A stretch of 64,000 bases of DNA. It comes from Nocardia sienata NBRC 100364. GTDB lineage: Bacteria; Actinomycetota; Actinomycetes; Mycobacteriales; Mycobacteriaceae. The first letter of the stretch is position 1; every line of letters begins with the position of its first letter. A model generated the notes under the pieces. That model did no database searches, was not told the origin of the DNA, and saw only the letters and a program-made list of their open reading frames with translations. This document shows positions 18,349-27,118 of this stretch, in pieces. Location: NCBI RefSeq assembly GCF_001613205.1, contig NZ_BDBX01000036.1, forward strand, positions 1 through 64,000. The letters are read 5' to 3'. The position numbers and the translations under genes were made by a program.

Positions 18349-19899
18349 ATGAGAAATTCTGACATTTCCGGGACCACGAACCGGTCCCCTGAATCGTTCG
18401 ACGCGCACTCGCCGGAGCCCGATCCGGCAGTCACCGTCGACGATATCGACTCGGGTGCGCCCGGTGCCACGCCGAGTAGCCGGCGTGGCGGCTGGTCCGC
18501 CGATCCGACCACCGGCGAACTGCAGCTGGACGAGCGGAGCGCGCTCCGCCGTATCGCGGGCCTGTCGACCGAGCTCACCGATATCACCGAGGTCGAGTAC
18601 CGGCAGCTACGACTCGAACGTGTCGTGCTGGTCGGTGTGTGGACCGAAGGCAGTGTGGCGCGCGCCGAGGCGAGTATGGCCGAACTGGCCCGGCTCGCCG
18701 AGACCGCGGGGTCCGAAGTGCTCGAGGCCCTGATCCAGCGGCGCGACCGGCCCGATCCCGCGACCTATATCGGGTCGGGTAAGGCCGACGAGTTGCGCGC
18801 GGTGGTGCTGTCCACCGGCGCGGACACCGTGATCTGCGACGGTGAGCTCACCCCGGCACAGCTGACCGCGCTGGAGAAGGTCGTCAAGGTCAAGGTGGTC
18901 GACCGGACCGCGTTGATCCTGGACATCTTCGCCCAGCACGCCACCTCCCGCGAAGGTAAGGCGCAGGTCGCGCTGGCCCAGATGGAGTACATGCTGCCCC
19001 GGCTGCGCGGCTGGGGTGAATCCATGTCGCGGCAGGCGGGCGGCCGGGCCGGCAGCAACGGCGGTGTGGGGCTGCGCGGCCCCGGTGAGACCAAGATCGA
19101 AACCGATCGGCGGCGGATCCGGGAGCGGATGGCCAAACTGCGCCGCGAGATCCGGGAGATGAAGACCGCCCGCGATACCAAGCGTGCGCGGCGCACCTCC
19201 AGCGGGGTGCCGTCGGTGGCCATCGTGGGCTACACCAATGCCGGCAAATCGAGCCTGATGAACGCGCTCACCGGCTCGGGCGTTCTGGTGCAGGACGCGC
19301 TGTTCGCCACCCTGGACCCGACCACCCGCCGCGCCGAGCTGGAGGACGGCCGCGAGGTGGTGTTCACCGATACCGTCGGCTTCGTCCGCCATCTGCCGAC
19401 CCAGCTCGTCGAGGCGTTCCGCTCCACACTGGAGGAGGTCACCGGCGCCGATCTGCTGCTGCACGTGGTGGACGGTTCCGACGCACTACCCGCCGAGCAG
19501 ATCAAAGCCGTCCGGGAGGTCGTCACCGAGGTGATCCGGGAATCGGGACAGCCCGCGCCGCCCGAGCTGCTGGTGGTCAACAAGATCGACGAGGTCGATC
19601 CGGTCGAGCTGACCCGGCTGCGCGGACTGCTGCCCGACGCCGAGTTCGTCTCCGTGCACAAGGATCTCGGCATCGACGCGTTGCGTACCAGGCTTGACGA
19701 GGTTCTCGGTGGGCTGGATGTGGAAGTGAGCGTACTTCTTCCGTATACTCGCGGCGATCTGCTCGCCAGAATCCATGCCGACGGCAAGATTTCGCGGTCC
19801 GAGCACACCGAGAACGGCACCCGTGTGCACGCACGCGTACCGAACTCGCTGGCAGCGGCGCTTGCCGGCTACGCCAACGCGGGCGCTGCGCCGGCGTGA
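18349..19899 (+). CDS. hflX: Ribosome-associated GTPase HflX
   Basis: A 516-residue GTPase that binds the 50S subunit and splits stalled ribosomes. After an unconserved acidic N-terminus comes the HflX domain (DRPDPATYIGSGKADELR), a helical linker with GPGETKIETDRRRIRERM, and the G domain with P-loop GYTNAGKS at about 294-301, DTVGFVRHLP as G3 and NKID as G4. I use the ATG at 18349; the frame is open 46 codons further up inside dapF. The gene begins 61 bases after dapF. Confidence 0.96.
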   Translation: MRNSDISGTTNRSPESFDAHSPEPDPAVTVDDIDSGAPGATPSSRRGGWSADPTTGELQLDERSALRRIAGLSTELTDITEVEYRQLRLERVVLVGVWTEGSVARAEASMAELARLAETAGSEVLEALIQRRDRPDPATYIGSGKADELRAVVLSTGADTVICDGELTPAQLTALEKVVKVKVVDRTALILDIFAQHATSREGKAQVALAQMEYMLPRLRGWGESMSRQAGGRAGSNGGVGLRGPGETKIETDRRRIRERMAKLRREIREMKTARDTKRARRTSSGVPSVAIVGYTNAGKSSLMNALTGSGVLVQDALFATLDPTTRRAELEDGREVVFTDTVGFVRHLPTQLVEAFRSTLEEVTGADLLLHVVDGSDALPAEQIKAVREVVTEVIRESGQPAPPELLVVNKIDEVDPVELTRLRGLLPDAEFVSVHKDLGIDALRTRLDEVLGGLDVEVSVLLPYTRGDLLARIHADGKISRSEHTENGTRVHARVPNSLAAALAGYANAGAAPA

Positions 19900-19984
19900 C
19901 CGTATCGGGTACCGGCCGCCCCGGCTGATCTTCGTCGCGAAAATGTGGGACATCGCATAACCCTGTGGGATATCGACTCCTGTT

Positions 19985-20005
19985 GATTCACAATCGGTAT
20001 GAATC
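19985..20005. promoter_or_regulatory. Inverted repeat before the acyltransferase gene
   Basis: GATTCA (19985-19990) and TGAATC (20000-20005) form a perfect 6-bp inverted repeat with a 9-base spacer, ending 17 bases before the start codon. TTCA/TGAA arms recur in the palindrome before fadE20, suggesting a common lipid-responsive regulator. Confidence 0.4.
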
Positions 20006-20022
20006 GACTTCAGGAGGGTTTT

Positions 20023-20925
20023 ATGTCACAGACCGGCCGCACCGCTCACGGCGGCGACGACCGAGAGCGCAGGGCGCTGATGGACCGGACCGGGCTCAGT
20101 GACGGCGCGCCGGTATCGGTCGATCTGAATGCGATCGACCTCCGGGTCCTCGAAGCGGTCCTGGCACCGCTGCGGGCCTGGAGCAGTCCCCGTTTCTTCG
20201 GCCTCGACAACATTCCCGCCGAGGGGCCGGTGCTACTGGTCGCCAATCACAACCTGCTCGGCTTGATCGACGCGCCGTTACTGCTACCAGAAGTGCTGCG
20301 CACGCGCGGCCGGTTGATCCGCGGGCTCGCCGAGAATCTGCTCATCTCCGTACCGGGAGTGCGGCATCTACTGCACTACTACGGGTCGGTGCGCGGGACG
20401 AGGGACAACTGCCGGACGCTGCTCGACCGGGGCGAAGCGGTTCTCGTCTTCCCCGGCGGGGGTCGCGAGGCGATCCGCCGCAAAGGGGAGAAGTACGCGC
20501 TGCGGTGGGAGGGCCGCACCGGCTTCGCCCGGATGGCGATCGAATCCGGTGCGCCGATCGTGCCGGTGGCGATGATCGGGGTCGACGATGCCTACGACAT
20601 CGTCGCCGACAAGGACGACCGGTTGCTGCGGCCGCTGCGGTTTCTGGTCGAAGCGCTCGGTATCCATACCGAACTCACCCCGCCGCTGGTGCGTGGTATC
20701 GGGTTCACACCGATTCCGCGTCCCGAACGGTTCTATTTCACCGCCGGGACGCCCATCGAAACCGGGCCGTGGCGCGGTACCGACGATATCGACGAAGCCG
20801 CGGAACAGCTCTCCCGGGTGGTGCAGAAGGCGGTTCGCGAGGAACTGCTCTTCTTGCTCGGCCACCAGGCCGTCGACCCCGGCCGCACGCTCGGCGGGCG
20901 GCTGCGCGAAATGCTGCCCGTGTGA
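20023..20925 (+). CDS. Lysophospholipid acyltransferase-family protein (PlsC/DGAT2-like)
   Basis: A 300-residue acyltransferase-fold protein, expected at the membrane and acting on acyl-CoA and a glycerolipid or alcohol. The acceptor motif reads NHNLLGLID (His76, Asp83), an H-x6-D spacing in place of the usual H-x4-D. The second conserved block VFPGGGREAIRRKGEKYALR, followed by WEGRTGFARMA and GAPIVPVA, is typical of the plant phytyl-ester-synthase/DGAT2-like branch. AGGAGGG at 20012-20018 defines the ATG at 20023 rather than the ATG 8 codons upstream. It precedes fadE20 and follows hflX. Confidence 0.86.
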   Translation: MSQTGRTAHGGDDRERRALMDRTGLSDGAPVSVDLNAIDLRVLEAVLAPLRAWSSPRFFGLDNIPAEGPVLLVANHNLLGLIDAPLLLPEVLRTRGRLIRGLAENLLISVPGVRHLLHYYGSVRGTRDNCRTLLDRGEAVLVFPGGGREAIRRKGEKYALRWEGRTGFARMAIESGAPIVPVAMIGVDDAYDIVADKDDRLLRPLRFLVEALGIHTELTPPLVRGIGFTPIPRPERFYFTAGTPIETGPWRGTDDIDEAAEQLSRVVQKAVREELLFLLGHQAVDPGRTLGGRLREMLPV

Positions 20926-21007
20926 CGGGCCCGGGCCCACCGGTGAATGGCAAGGCGGTGCGACTGCTGGACACCAGACGGATGCACCAGGTGATTCGGA
21001 CAGTGAA

Positions 21008-21023
21008 GTGAACACCGATTCAC
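21008..21023. promoter_or_regulatory. Palindromic operator candidate before fadE20
   Basis: GTGAA (21008-21012) and TTCAC (21019-21023) form a perfect inverted repeat with a 6-base spacer, 70 bases before the fadE20 start. The size and A/T-rich arms resemble TetR-type fatty-acid operators. Confidence 0.5.
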
Positions 21024-21093
21024 ACTCCGGGTACGGTAGATCACAGCGACGGGCCGGCGCGGTCCCGTCCGGAGTGTTCACTAGGAGGTTGGT

Positions 21094-22239
21094 GTGGAGC
21101 GCACACTGTTCGAGCCCGAGCACGAGCTGTTCCGGGAGTCGTACCGCAAGTTTCTCGAGACGCATGTGGCGCCGTTCCACGACCAGTGGGCGGAACAGGG
21201 CGTCGTGGACCGTTCGGTCTGGCTCGAAGCCGGGAAGCAGGGCTTCCTGGGCATGGCGATGCCGGAGGAATACGGCGGCGGCGGAGTGAAGGATTTCCGC
21301 TACAACTCCATCATCACCGAGGAATCGGTACGCGGGCAGTACTCCGGCCTCGGCTTCAGCCTGCACAACGACGTCATCGCGCCGTACCTGCTCGAGCTGG
21401 CCAACGACGAGCAGAAGCAGCGCTGGCTGCCGAAGTTCTGTTCCGGCGAGCTCATCACCGCCATCGCCATGACCGAGCCCGGCACTGGTTCGGACCTGCA
21501 GGGCATCAAAACCCGCGCGGTCCGCGACGGTGACGACTGGGTCCTCAACGGTGCCAAGACCTTCATCACCAACGGCATCAACTCCGATATCGTCATCGTG
21601 GTCGCCCAGACCGACCCCTCGGCCGGTGCCATGGGCTTCAGTCTGCTGGTGGTGGAGCGCGGAATGCCGGGCTTCGAACGGGGCCGAAACCTCGACAAGC
21701 TGGGCTTGAAGGCGCAGGACACCGCGGAACTCAGTTTCACCGATGTTCGGGTCCCCGCCGCCAACCTGCTCGGTGAAGAGGGCAAGGGCTTCATCCACCT
21801 GATGCAGAACCTCCCGCAGGAGCGGCTGTCGATCGCGGTCATGGCGGCCGCGGCAATGGAGTCCTGCCTGGACTACACCTGCCAATACGTCCGCGACCGC
21901 AAGGCCTTCGGTAAGCCGATCGGCGCCCTGCAGAACACCCGCTTCGTGCTCGCCGAACTGGCCACCAAGACCACGGCCGTGCGGGTGCTGGTCGACCGGT
22001 GCATCACCGAACTCAACGCGGGCACCCTCTCGGCCGAAGATGCCGCCATGGCCAAATGGTGGAGCACCGAGGAGCAGGTCGATCTCATCGACCGCTGCCT
22101 GCAGCTGCACGGCGGCTACGGCTATATGCGCGAATACCCGATCGCCCAGGCCTACCTCGACGCGCGGGTGCAGACGATCTACGGCGGCACCACCGAGATC
22201 ATGAAGGAGATCATCGGGCGCAGCCTGAAGCTGTCCTGA
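21094..22239 (+). CDS. fadE20: Acyl-CoA dehydrogenase (FadE20-like, long-chain type)
   Basis: A 381-residue FAD-dependent acyl-CoA dehydrogenase for the first step of beta-oxidation. FAD and substrate motifs are AMTEPGTGSDLQGIKTRA, VLNGAKTFITNG and RKAFGKPIGALQ. The C-terminal motif is IYGGTTEIMKEIIGR, without the catalytic Glu that medium-chain enzymes carry there; instead Glu243 in NLPQERLSIAV matches the catalytic Glu position of long-chain and isovaleryl-CoA dehydrogenases. AGGAGG at 21083-21088 sets the GTG start. Position after hflX matches fadE20 (Rv2724c). Confidence 0.95.
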   Translation: MERTLFEPEHELFRESYRKFLETHVAPFHDQWAEQGVVDRSVWLEAGKQGFLGMAMPEEYGGGGVKDFRYNSIITEESVRGQYSGLGFSLHNDVIAPYLLELANDEQKQRWLPKFCSGELITAIAMTEPGTGSDLQGIKTRAVRDGDDWVLNGAKTFITNGINSDIVIVVAQTDPSAGAMGFSLLVVERGMPGFERGRNLDKLGLKAQDTAELSFTDVRVPAANLLGEEGKGFIHLMQNLPQERLSIAVMAAAAMESCLDYTCQYVRDRKAFGKPIGALQNTRFVLAELATKTTAVRVLVDRCITELNAGTLSAEDAAMAKWWSTEEQVDLIDRCLQLHGGYGYMREYPIAQAYLDARVQTIYGGTTEIMKEIIGRSLKLS

Positions 22240-22279
22240 GCGCCGGGATCCGTAGGGATCCCTGCGCGAGGGTCGCGGG

Positions 22280-22323
22280 AACGGGGCGGGTCCACCGGGT
22301 GTCCGGCGGGTTCGCCCCGTTTT
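22280..22323 (+). terminator. Rho-independent terminator after fadE20
   Basis: AACGGGGCG (22280-22288) pairs with CGCCCCGTT (22313-22321) across a 24-base loop and runs into TTTT. A second small hairpin (GGGATCC and GGATCCC arms) lies just upstream, directly after the stop codon. Confidence 0.75.
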
Positions 22324-22569
22324 GTCTCCACGGGCGCGCTACCTTACGGCCCGGAGCGTCGACTCGTACCTGGCGTGCGTGCTCGAGCGGTGACTTCGGG
22401 CCTTTCACGACAACCTTCCGTGGTTGGAAAGTGAGCAGGTCACCTGTCCTTCGCGTGTGCGTAGCACAAGAACCACTCGTCTCGGGCCGCCGAAATCGGG
22501 TGTATGTCGCCGGAGCCTTCGGTCGGACTGTGTCGACAACGGCTCACGGGTGGGACACGATTGGAATCG
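22324..22569 (+). other. Leader region before mgtC, no gene seen
   Basis: With the terminator region this makes a 330-base gap between fadE20 and mgtC. I see no convincing ORF. The magnesium M-box expected before some mgtC genes is not recognisable by eye. Part of it may be an untranslated leader. Confidence 0.4.
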
Positions 22570-23304
22570 ATGACGACGGTCGCTGCGGTGGCGAGCACGA
22601 ACGCGCAGGGTGTGGGCCAGATCGGGCAACTCCTGCTGGCCTTCGCGCTGTCCTCGGTCATCGGATTGGAGCGACAGTTCCGAGGCAAGAGCGGGGGCTT
22701 GCGCACGCAGGCCATTGTCGGCACGGCCTCGGCGTTGTTCATGATCGTCAGCAAGTACGGATTCGGTGACGTTCTCTCGGCCGGCACCGTTGTCCTCGAC
22801 CCGTCGCGCGTCGCGGCCCAGGTTGTTTCCGGTATCGGATTTCTCGGCGCGGGCTTGATCATCACCCGGCGTGGCGCCATTCACGGGCTCACCACCGCGG
22901 CTTCGGTGTGGGAGACTGCCGCGATCGGCATGACAGCCGGCGCCGGCCTGGTATGGCTGGCCCTGCTGGTCACCGGACTGCACTTCGTGATCGTGCTCGG
23001 CTACACCCCGCTGGGGCGCTGGATATCGCGGCGCGGTAACGCCGAGCGCGGGTACATCATCACCTACGAGGACGGCCGCGGCGTGCTGCGCGATCTCCTC
23101 ACGACCTGCACCACACGTGGATGGACGATCGATTCGATGGCAGTTCTCGCTCAGCGCGCGGAACTCGATGGCCACCTTCCACCCGGTCGGCTGGTCACGG
23201 TCGCGCTGCGGCTCAGCGGCCCCGGCGTCGTGGACGCGGGCTCGGTTCTCGGCGTTGTCGACGGAGTAGTTCGCATCGACGCCGGAGAGGATGAGAACGA
23301 CTGA
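22570..23304 (+). CDS. mgtC: MgtC/SapB family membrane protein
   Basis: A 244-residue protein with four to five N-terminal transmembrane helices carrying the MgtC signature: LSSVIGLERQFRGKSGGLRT, then VSGIGFLGAGLIITRRGAIH and GLTTAASVWETAAIG. A cytoplasmic C-terminal domain (about 160-244) follows. MgtC proteins are needed for growth at low magnesium and in macrophages and are reported to act on the F1Fo ATPase; transport by the protein itself is doubtful. I use the ATG at 22570; an earlier in-frame ATG at 22504 adds 22 residues. The broken lysyl-PG synthase gene follows. Confidence 0.92.
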   Translation: MTTVAAVASTNAQGVGQIGQLLLAFALSSVIGLERQFRGKSGGLRTQAIVGTASALFMIVSKYGFGDVLSAGTVVLDPSRVAAQVVSGIGFLGAGLIITRRGAIHGLTTAASVWETAAIGMTAGAGLVWLALLVTGLHFVIVLGYTPLGRWISRRGNAERGYIITYEDGRGVLRDLLTTCTTRGWTIDSMAVLAQRAELDGHLPPGRLVTVALRLSGPGVVDAGSVLGVVDGVVRIDAGEDEND

Positions 23305-23424
23305 TCACACCGGGATCGAGGCTCGCTGCGGAGTGCTCGGCGGCCAAGTCTGTAAGCGAGACGTCCCGCTGGAGTACAGGCATTACCGGGCAAAATCAGA
23401 GGTGGATCGCGAGAGGGGTCGCCG

Positions 23425-24432
23425 ATGACTACGAAAGCGGGGCCGGCGCCTTCGCATACCCGGCTCGGGTGGGCGGACCGCCGCGCCGGGGTTCCGCATT
23501 TCCGCGGCGATCACCTACCGGGTCGAGGCCGGTGTATGTCTGGCGGGCGGCGACCCGCTCGGCTCCGCTGCCCACTGGCCACAGGTGATCGCCGAATGGC
23601 GGGGACTGTGCGCGCGATACGGCTGGGAACCCGCGGTGATGGGGGCGAGCGAGGCGGGTGCCCGCGCGCACGCGGCGGCCGGGGCGGCGGTACTGCATCT
23701 GGGTGACGAGGCGATCGTCTCCACCCGTGCGCTGCGCACCCTCGGCGGCCAGCAGATGCGGGCCGTACGGCAGGCCGCCACCCGGGCCCGCGGGCGCGGC
23801 GTGCGGGTCCCCGGGTGCGCCGGCATCGTGACATCCCAGCCGGCGAGATGGGCGAGCTCATCCGACTGGCCGACCTGTGGCGAGACACCGGGACCGAACG
23901 CGGTTTCTCGATGGCGCTCGGCCGGCTCGGTGACCGCCTCGACGGCGATTGCCTGCTCGTCGAGGCGCTGACCGCGGAAGGGGAGTGCGTCGGACTGCTG
24001 TCACTGGTTCCGTGGGGTTCCTCGGGTGCTTCACTGGATCTGATGCGGCGCGGCCCGCACGCGCGGAACGGTTGTGTGGAGCTGATGGTGACCGAACTCG
24101 CGGCCGCCGCCGACGGGTTCGGCCTGTGGCGGCTGTCGTTGAATTTCGCGGTGATGCGCTCGGTTTTCGAGGAAGGCGCGCGGATCGGTGCCGGGCCGGT
24201 CCTGCGGTTGTGGCGATCGCTGCTGGTGTTCTCCTCCCGGTGGTGGCAGCTGGAGACCCTGTACCGCGCCAATGCGAAATATCAGCCGCAGTGGGTACCC
24301 CGATTCGTCAGTAGCCTGGTCTCCATCAACCCCGCCGCAACACTCCTCGGGCCTTCGGTCACGTGTCGGCGCTGCCCTGAACATCGCCCCCCGCGGCTGT
24401 CGATGGATGTGCGCCCCCGATCGGGACAGTGA
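23425..24432 (+). pseudogene. Broken lysyl-phosphatidylglycerol synthase domain (LysX/MprF-like), two frameshifts
   Basis: Homology to the aminoacyl-PG synthase domain of LysX/MprF runs across this stretch in changing frames. It begins at an ATG at 23425 (AGGGG upstream), moves frame within a GGGG run at 23488-23491 (removing one G restores [20 protein letters not shown]), and returns within a CCCC run at 23809-23812 (adding one C joins RGVRV to [15 protein letters not shown]). The second part is clear: [32 protein letters not shown] and [20 protein letters not shown]. After about 24306 the C-terminus no longer resembles the family. The transmembrane half and LysRS part of LysX are absent. 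Sequencing error in homopolymers is the alternative. Confidence 0.72.
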
Positions 24433-24446
24433 CGCGGTCTGTCTCC

Positions 24447-25238
24447 TCACAGATCCGGAATCGGGATATCGAGATTCGGGGCGATCAGGCCGCCGTCGGT
24501 CTCGATCACCTTCCCGGTCAGGTAACCGCCGGCGGGGGACGCCAGGAACAGCGCGGTGGCCGCGATATCGGCGGGATCGCCGATCCGGCGCAGCGGGGTG
24601 GCCTTCTCCAGGGCCCCGCGCAGGTTGTCGTCGGCGGCGACGACCTCCAGTGCGGAGGTCGCGATGGAGCCGGGGGCGATGGCATTGACCCGGATGCGCG
24701 GGCACAGGTCCATGGCGGCGAGCCGGGTGTAGTGCGCGAGCGCGGCTTTGGCGGTGCCGTAGGCGGCGAACGCGCGGCCGGGGAGCCGGCCCATCGTCGA
24801 GGTGATGTTGATGATCGACCCGCCGTCGGCGGTGTCCAGCATGATCGGTACGGCGGCCCGGACCAGAGCGTGGGCATTGGCGACATTGAAGCCGAAGGCC
24901 TGGGTCAGGGCGTCGGGCGTGGTATCGAGCAGTGGGGTGGGCATGGCACCGCCGACATTGTTCACGACGATGTCGAGCCGCCCGAACTCCGCCGACGCGG
25001 TCTCGGCGAGGGCGGCGCAGGCCGCGGGATCGGCCAGGTCGGCGATCACGATATGGGCCCGCCGGCCCGCCCGGCGGATCCGCTCGGCCACCGCGGTCAG
25101 TTCGGATTCGGTGCGGGCGGCGATCACGACGTCGGCGCCCGCCTCGGCGAAGCCGAGGGCGATGGCCGCGCCGAGTCCGCGTCCGGCGCCGGTCACGATG
25201 GCGACCCGGTCGTCGAGCCGGAACCGGTCCAGAATCAT
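24447..25238 (-). CDS. Short-chain dehydrogenase/reductase (classical SDR)
   Basis: A 263-residue NAD(P)-dependent oxidoreductase with the full classical SDR set: cofactor motif TGAGRGLG (16-23), NNVG (93-96) and the catalytic tetrad Asn118, Ser147, Tyr160, Lys164. The C-terminal VIETDGG motif is also typical. AGGAGG lies 4 bases before the ATG at 25238. The gene is divergent from an IclR-type regulator and the promoter region holds a strong palindromic operator, so regulation by that protein is likely. The substrate is unknown; a hydroxy-lipid, steroid or other secondary alcohol is possible. Confidence 0.93.
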   Translation of the reverse strand: MILDRFRLDDRVAIVTGAGRGLGAAIALGFAEAGADVVIAARTESELTAVAERIRRAGRRAHIVIADLADPAACAALAETASAEFGRLDIVVNNVGGAMPTPLLDTTPDALTQAFGFNVANAHALVRAAVPIMLDTADGGSIINITSTMGRLPGRAFAAYGTAKAALAHYTRLAAMDLCPRIRVNAIAPGSIATSALEVVAADDNLRGALEKATPLRRIGDPADIAATALFLASPAGGYLTGKVIETDGGLIAPNLDIPIPDL

Positions 25239-25262
25239 GGCGCCTCCTGAAGTATGCTGGTG

Positions 25263-25302
25263 TCGACTATTCGACGTCACTGCATCGAATAGTCGATGCA
25301 GT
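25263..25302. promoter_or_regulatory. Double palindromic operator between the SDR and IclR genes
   Basis: TCGACTATTCGA (25263-25274) and its exact reverse complement TCGAATAGTCGA (25285-25296) lie 22 bases apart centre to centre, two helical turns. The second copy is embedded in a further perfect palindrome with arms ACTGCATCGA (25279-25288) and TCGATGCAGT (25293-25302) around ATAG. This is strong evidence for a dimer-of-dimers site, most simply for the adjacent IclR-type regulator controlling both divergent genes. Confidence 0.85.
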
Positions 25303-25341
25303 GTAGATCCCGGGATACCGGGCGACAAGGGAGCATCGGAT

Positions 25342-26214
25342 ATGGCGACGGCCGGGTCCCCGCCGACACGCCGGGTGGTGGCGGTGGTCGAACTGCTCGC
25401 GGAATCGGAGCGGGCGTTGACCGTTTCCGAGATCGCCGAACGTCTGGAACTGGCCCGGGCGACGGTCACCGCGGTGCTCACCGAATTGTGCGAGGCGAAT
25501 TGGGTGGTCCGGGACGCGAGCCTGGCCTACCGGCGGGGACCGGCGCTGGCCCGCCTGTCACCTGCCGAACCCGTGGGCGCGGCGATCGCGGTGGGCGCCG
25601 AGTTGGTGGCGTTGGCCGAGGCCGCCTGTTGCGGAGCCACCCTGAGCCGGATCTCCGACGATCGACTCACCATCGTCGCCAAACAGTACGCGGGTGCGCG
25701 GATAGTGCCTGGCCTGTCCGTCGGGCAGTCGGTCCCGGTCGTCTATCCCGCGGCGGCCGCGGTGATGCCGTGGCGCACACCCGCGGAACGGCAACGCTGG
25801 CTGGCGACGACCCGCGGGCGGACCGGGGCGGCGGAACTACTCGATTTCGTCACCGCGCACGGATTCGCCATGTTCCGGCCCGAAGCCGACGACGCCGGTC
25901 TGGTGGATCTGCTGACCGAACTACTCGGCGCGCTCGGCGCCGAACTCCTGCAACCGAAGCTGCGGGCCGAGGCGCTGCGCCAGCTGGGCCGGTTGACCTC
26001 GCGCGCGTACACCGAGGTCGATATCCGGACCCGGCAGGCGCTGCCGCTCAGTTATGTGTCCGCGCCGGTGTTCCACGGCGACGAAGCACCTTATGAGGTC
26101 CAGCTCGGTCCATTGCGGGCGGAGGCCGGTCCGGCGGACCGTGCGCGTTATATCGACATCGTGCGCGCGGGAGCACGGTCGGTCTCGGTGGCACTGCAGA
26201 CCGCGGACGAATAA
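25342..26214 (+). CDS. IclR-type transcriptional regulator
   Basis: A 290-residue regulator. The N-terminal winged helix-turn-helix (about 10-65) contains [20 protein letters not shown]; the larger C-terminal part resembles an IclR effector domain but is divergent. AGGGAG lies 8 bases before the ATG at 25342. It faces the SDR gene across the palindromic operator, so autoregulation plus control of the dehydrogenase is the simplest reading. Effector unknown. A MarR-like assignment would fit the helix-turn-helix, but the length favours IclR. Confidence 0.82.
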   Translation: MATAGSPPTRRVVAVVELLAESERALTVSEIAERLELARATVTAVLTELCEANWVVRDASLAYRRGPALARLSPAEPVGAAIAVGAELVALAEAACCGATLSRISDDRLTIVAKQYAGARIVPGLSVGQSVPVVYPAAAAVMPWRTPAERQRWLATTRGRTGAAELLDFVTAHGFAMFRPEADDAGLVDLLTELLGALGAELLQPKLRAEALRQLGRLTSRAYTEVDIRTRQALPLSYVSAPVFHGDEAPYEVQLGPLRAEAGPADRARYIDIVRAGARSVSVALQTADE

Positions 26215-26294
26215 GACGGTGCCGGCAGTGACCGCGCGGTGGACTGGTCTACGGGGACATCGACCCGGGCTCACCGGCGTCGACCAACACACGG

Positions 26295-26321
26295 GCGCAC
26301 AGCGGCGATAGATCTGTGCGC
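26295..26321. terminator. Small hairpin between convergent genes
   Basis: GCGCACAG (26295-26302) and CTGTGCGC (26314-26321) pair across 11 bases between the IclR-type gene and the convergent GGCT-like gene. There is no T-run, so this is a weak call. Confidence 0.4.
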
Positions 26322-26346
26322 TGATGCCGTCGGGCGGCCCGGGGGT

Positions 26347-27054
26347 CTATCCGTCGCGCAGTAGATCGGCCACCCTCGAAGGAGTCCAGTGACCGGCGGC
26401 GCCCGGACGACTGGCCAGATACCCCGCTGTCTCGCCGACCGACCATCGGTGTGTGCCACGCAGACCCGTGCCGATCCGGCGCAGGTACGCGGCGGCCGGT
26501 GGGTTTGCGCCGATCTCGCGCCAACGCCACGGGGCGGTGCAGGTCAAGATGGGAAAACCGTCGAAGACCCCTGGGCAGACAAGGGTTTCGTACCGACCGG
26601 GGCCGATGCGCGACCGGCCGGTGCGCACCACCTCGGACAGGTCGAGGTCGGTTCCTGCCGGACGGTACATCTCCTGGGCGGCGATATCGCTGAACTGCGA
26701 CCGGGTCAGCAGGTAGGCGCGCACCGGCGTCTCGGCGGGGGTGACGGGGTCGTAGAAGGCACGGCCGCCGGTCCAGATCGCCGATTCGGTGGCGAAATAG
26801 AGCAGGCCGGGCAGTACCAGCGCGATCGAACGCGCCGGCTCTGTCCGGTCACGGCAACCCGCCGGTGGGGCCGCACCGCTGCAGGTACCGGGTGGGCGGT
26901 GGACCGCGCCGTCGGGGCGGGTACCGGTGAGGTAGCAGCGCAAGCGTTCCGGGTCGGCATTCGAACCGTAGGCGGCATACCAGACCCGGTCCGGGACCGG
27001 CCCGGAAGCGAGTCCCGACCGTGGCCGGGCGAGCGCGACCTCGTGTGCGGCCAT
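26347..27054 (-). CDS. Gamma-glutamylcyclotransferase-fold (AIG2-like) protein
   Basis: A 235-residue protein. After about 22 unconserved residues comes the fold signature WYAAYGSNADPERLRCYL, the YGSN substrate loop of gamma-glutamylcyclotransferase-like proteins. Further blocks are YFATESAIWTGGRAFYDP, AYLLTRSQFSDIAAQEMYR and GRYETLVCPGVFDGFPILT. Close relatives in actinobacteria are sometimes mislabelled histone deacetylase; the motifs do not support that. The reaction and substrate are not known. It lies between the IclR-type gene (convergent) and lexA. Confidence 0.82.
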   Translation of the reverse strand: MAAHEVALARPRSGLASGPVPDRVWYAAYGSNADPERLRCYLTGTRPDGAVHRPPGTCSGAAPPAGCRDRTEPARSIALVLPGLLYFATESAIWTGGRAFYDPVTPAETPVRAYLLTRSQFSDIAAQEMYRPAGTDLDLSEVVRTGRSRIGPGRYETLVCPGVFDGFPILTCTAPWRWREIGANPPAAAYLRRIGTGLRGTHRWSVGETAGYLASRPGAAGHWTPSRVADLLRDG

Positions 27055-27118
27055 ATGCTCCTCACCGCCGCGTAGAGAAGGCCCGGCACCGGCGGGTACC
27101 CGATGCCGGGGAAGGATT

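Noticed and set aside
20368-22110. Long open frame antisense to the acyltransferase and fadE20
   Set aside because: A codon-position shadow of real genes, as is common at high GC; the protein has no recognisable domain.
22324-22569. Magnesium M-box before mgtC
   Set aside because: The conserved M-box core was not recognised; only a terminator of fadE20 is clear.
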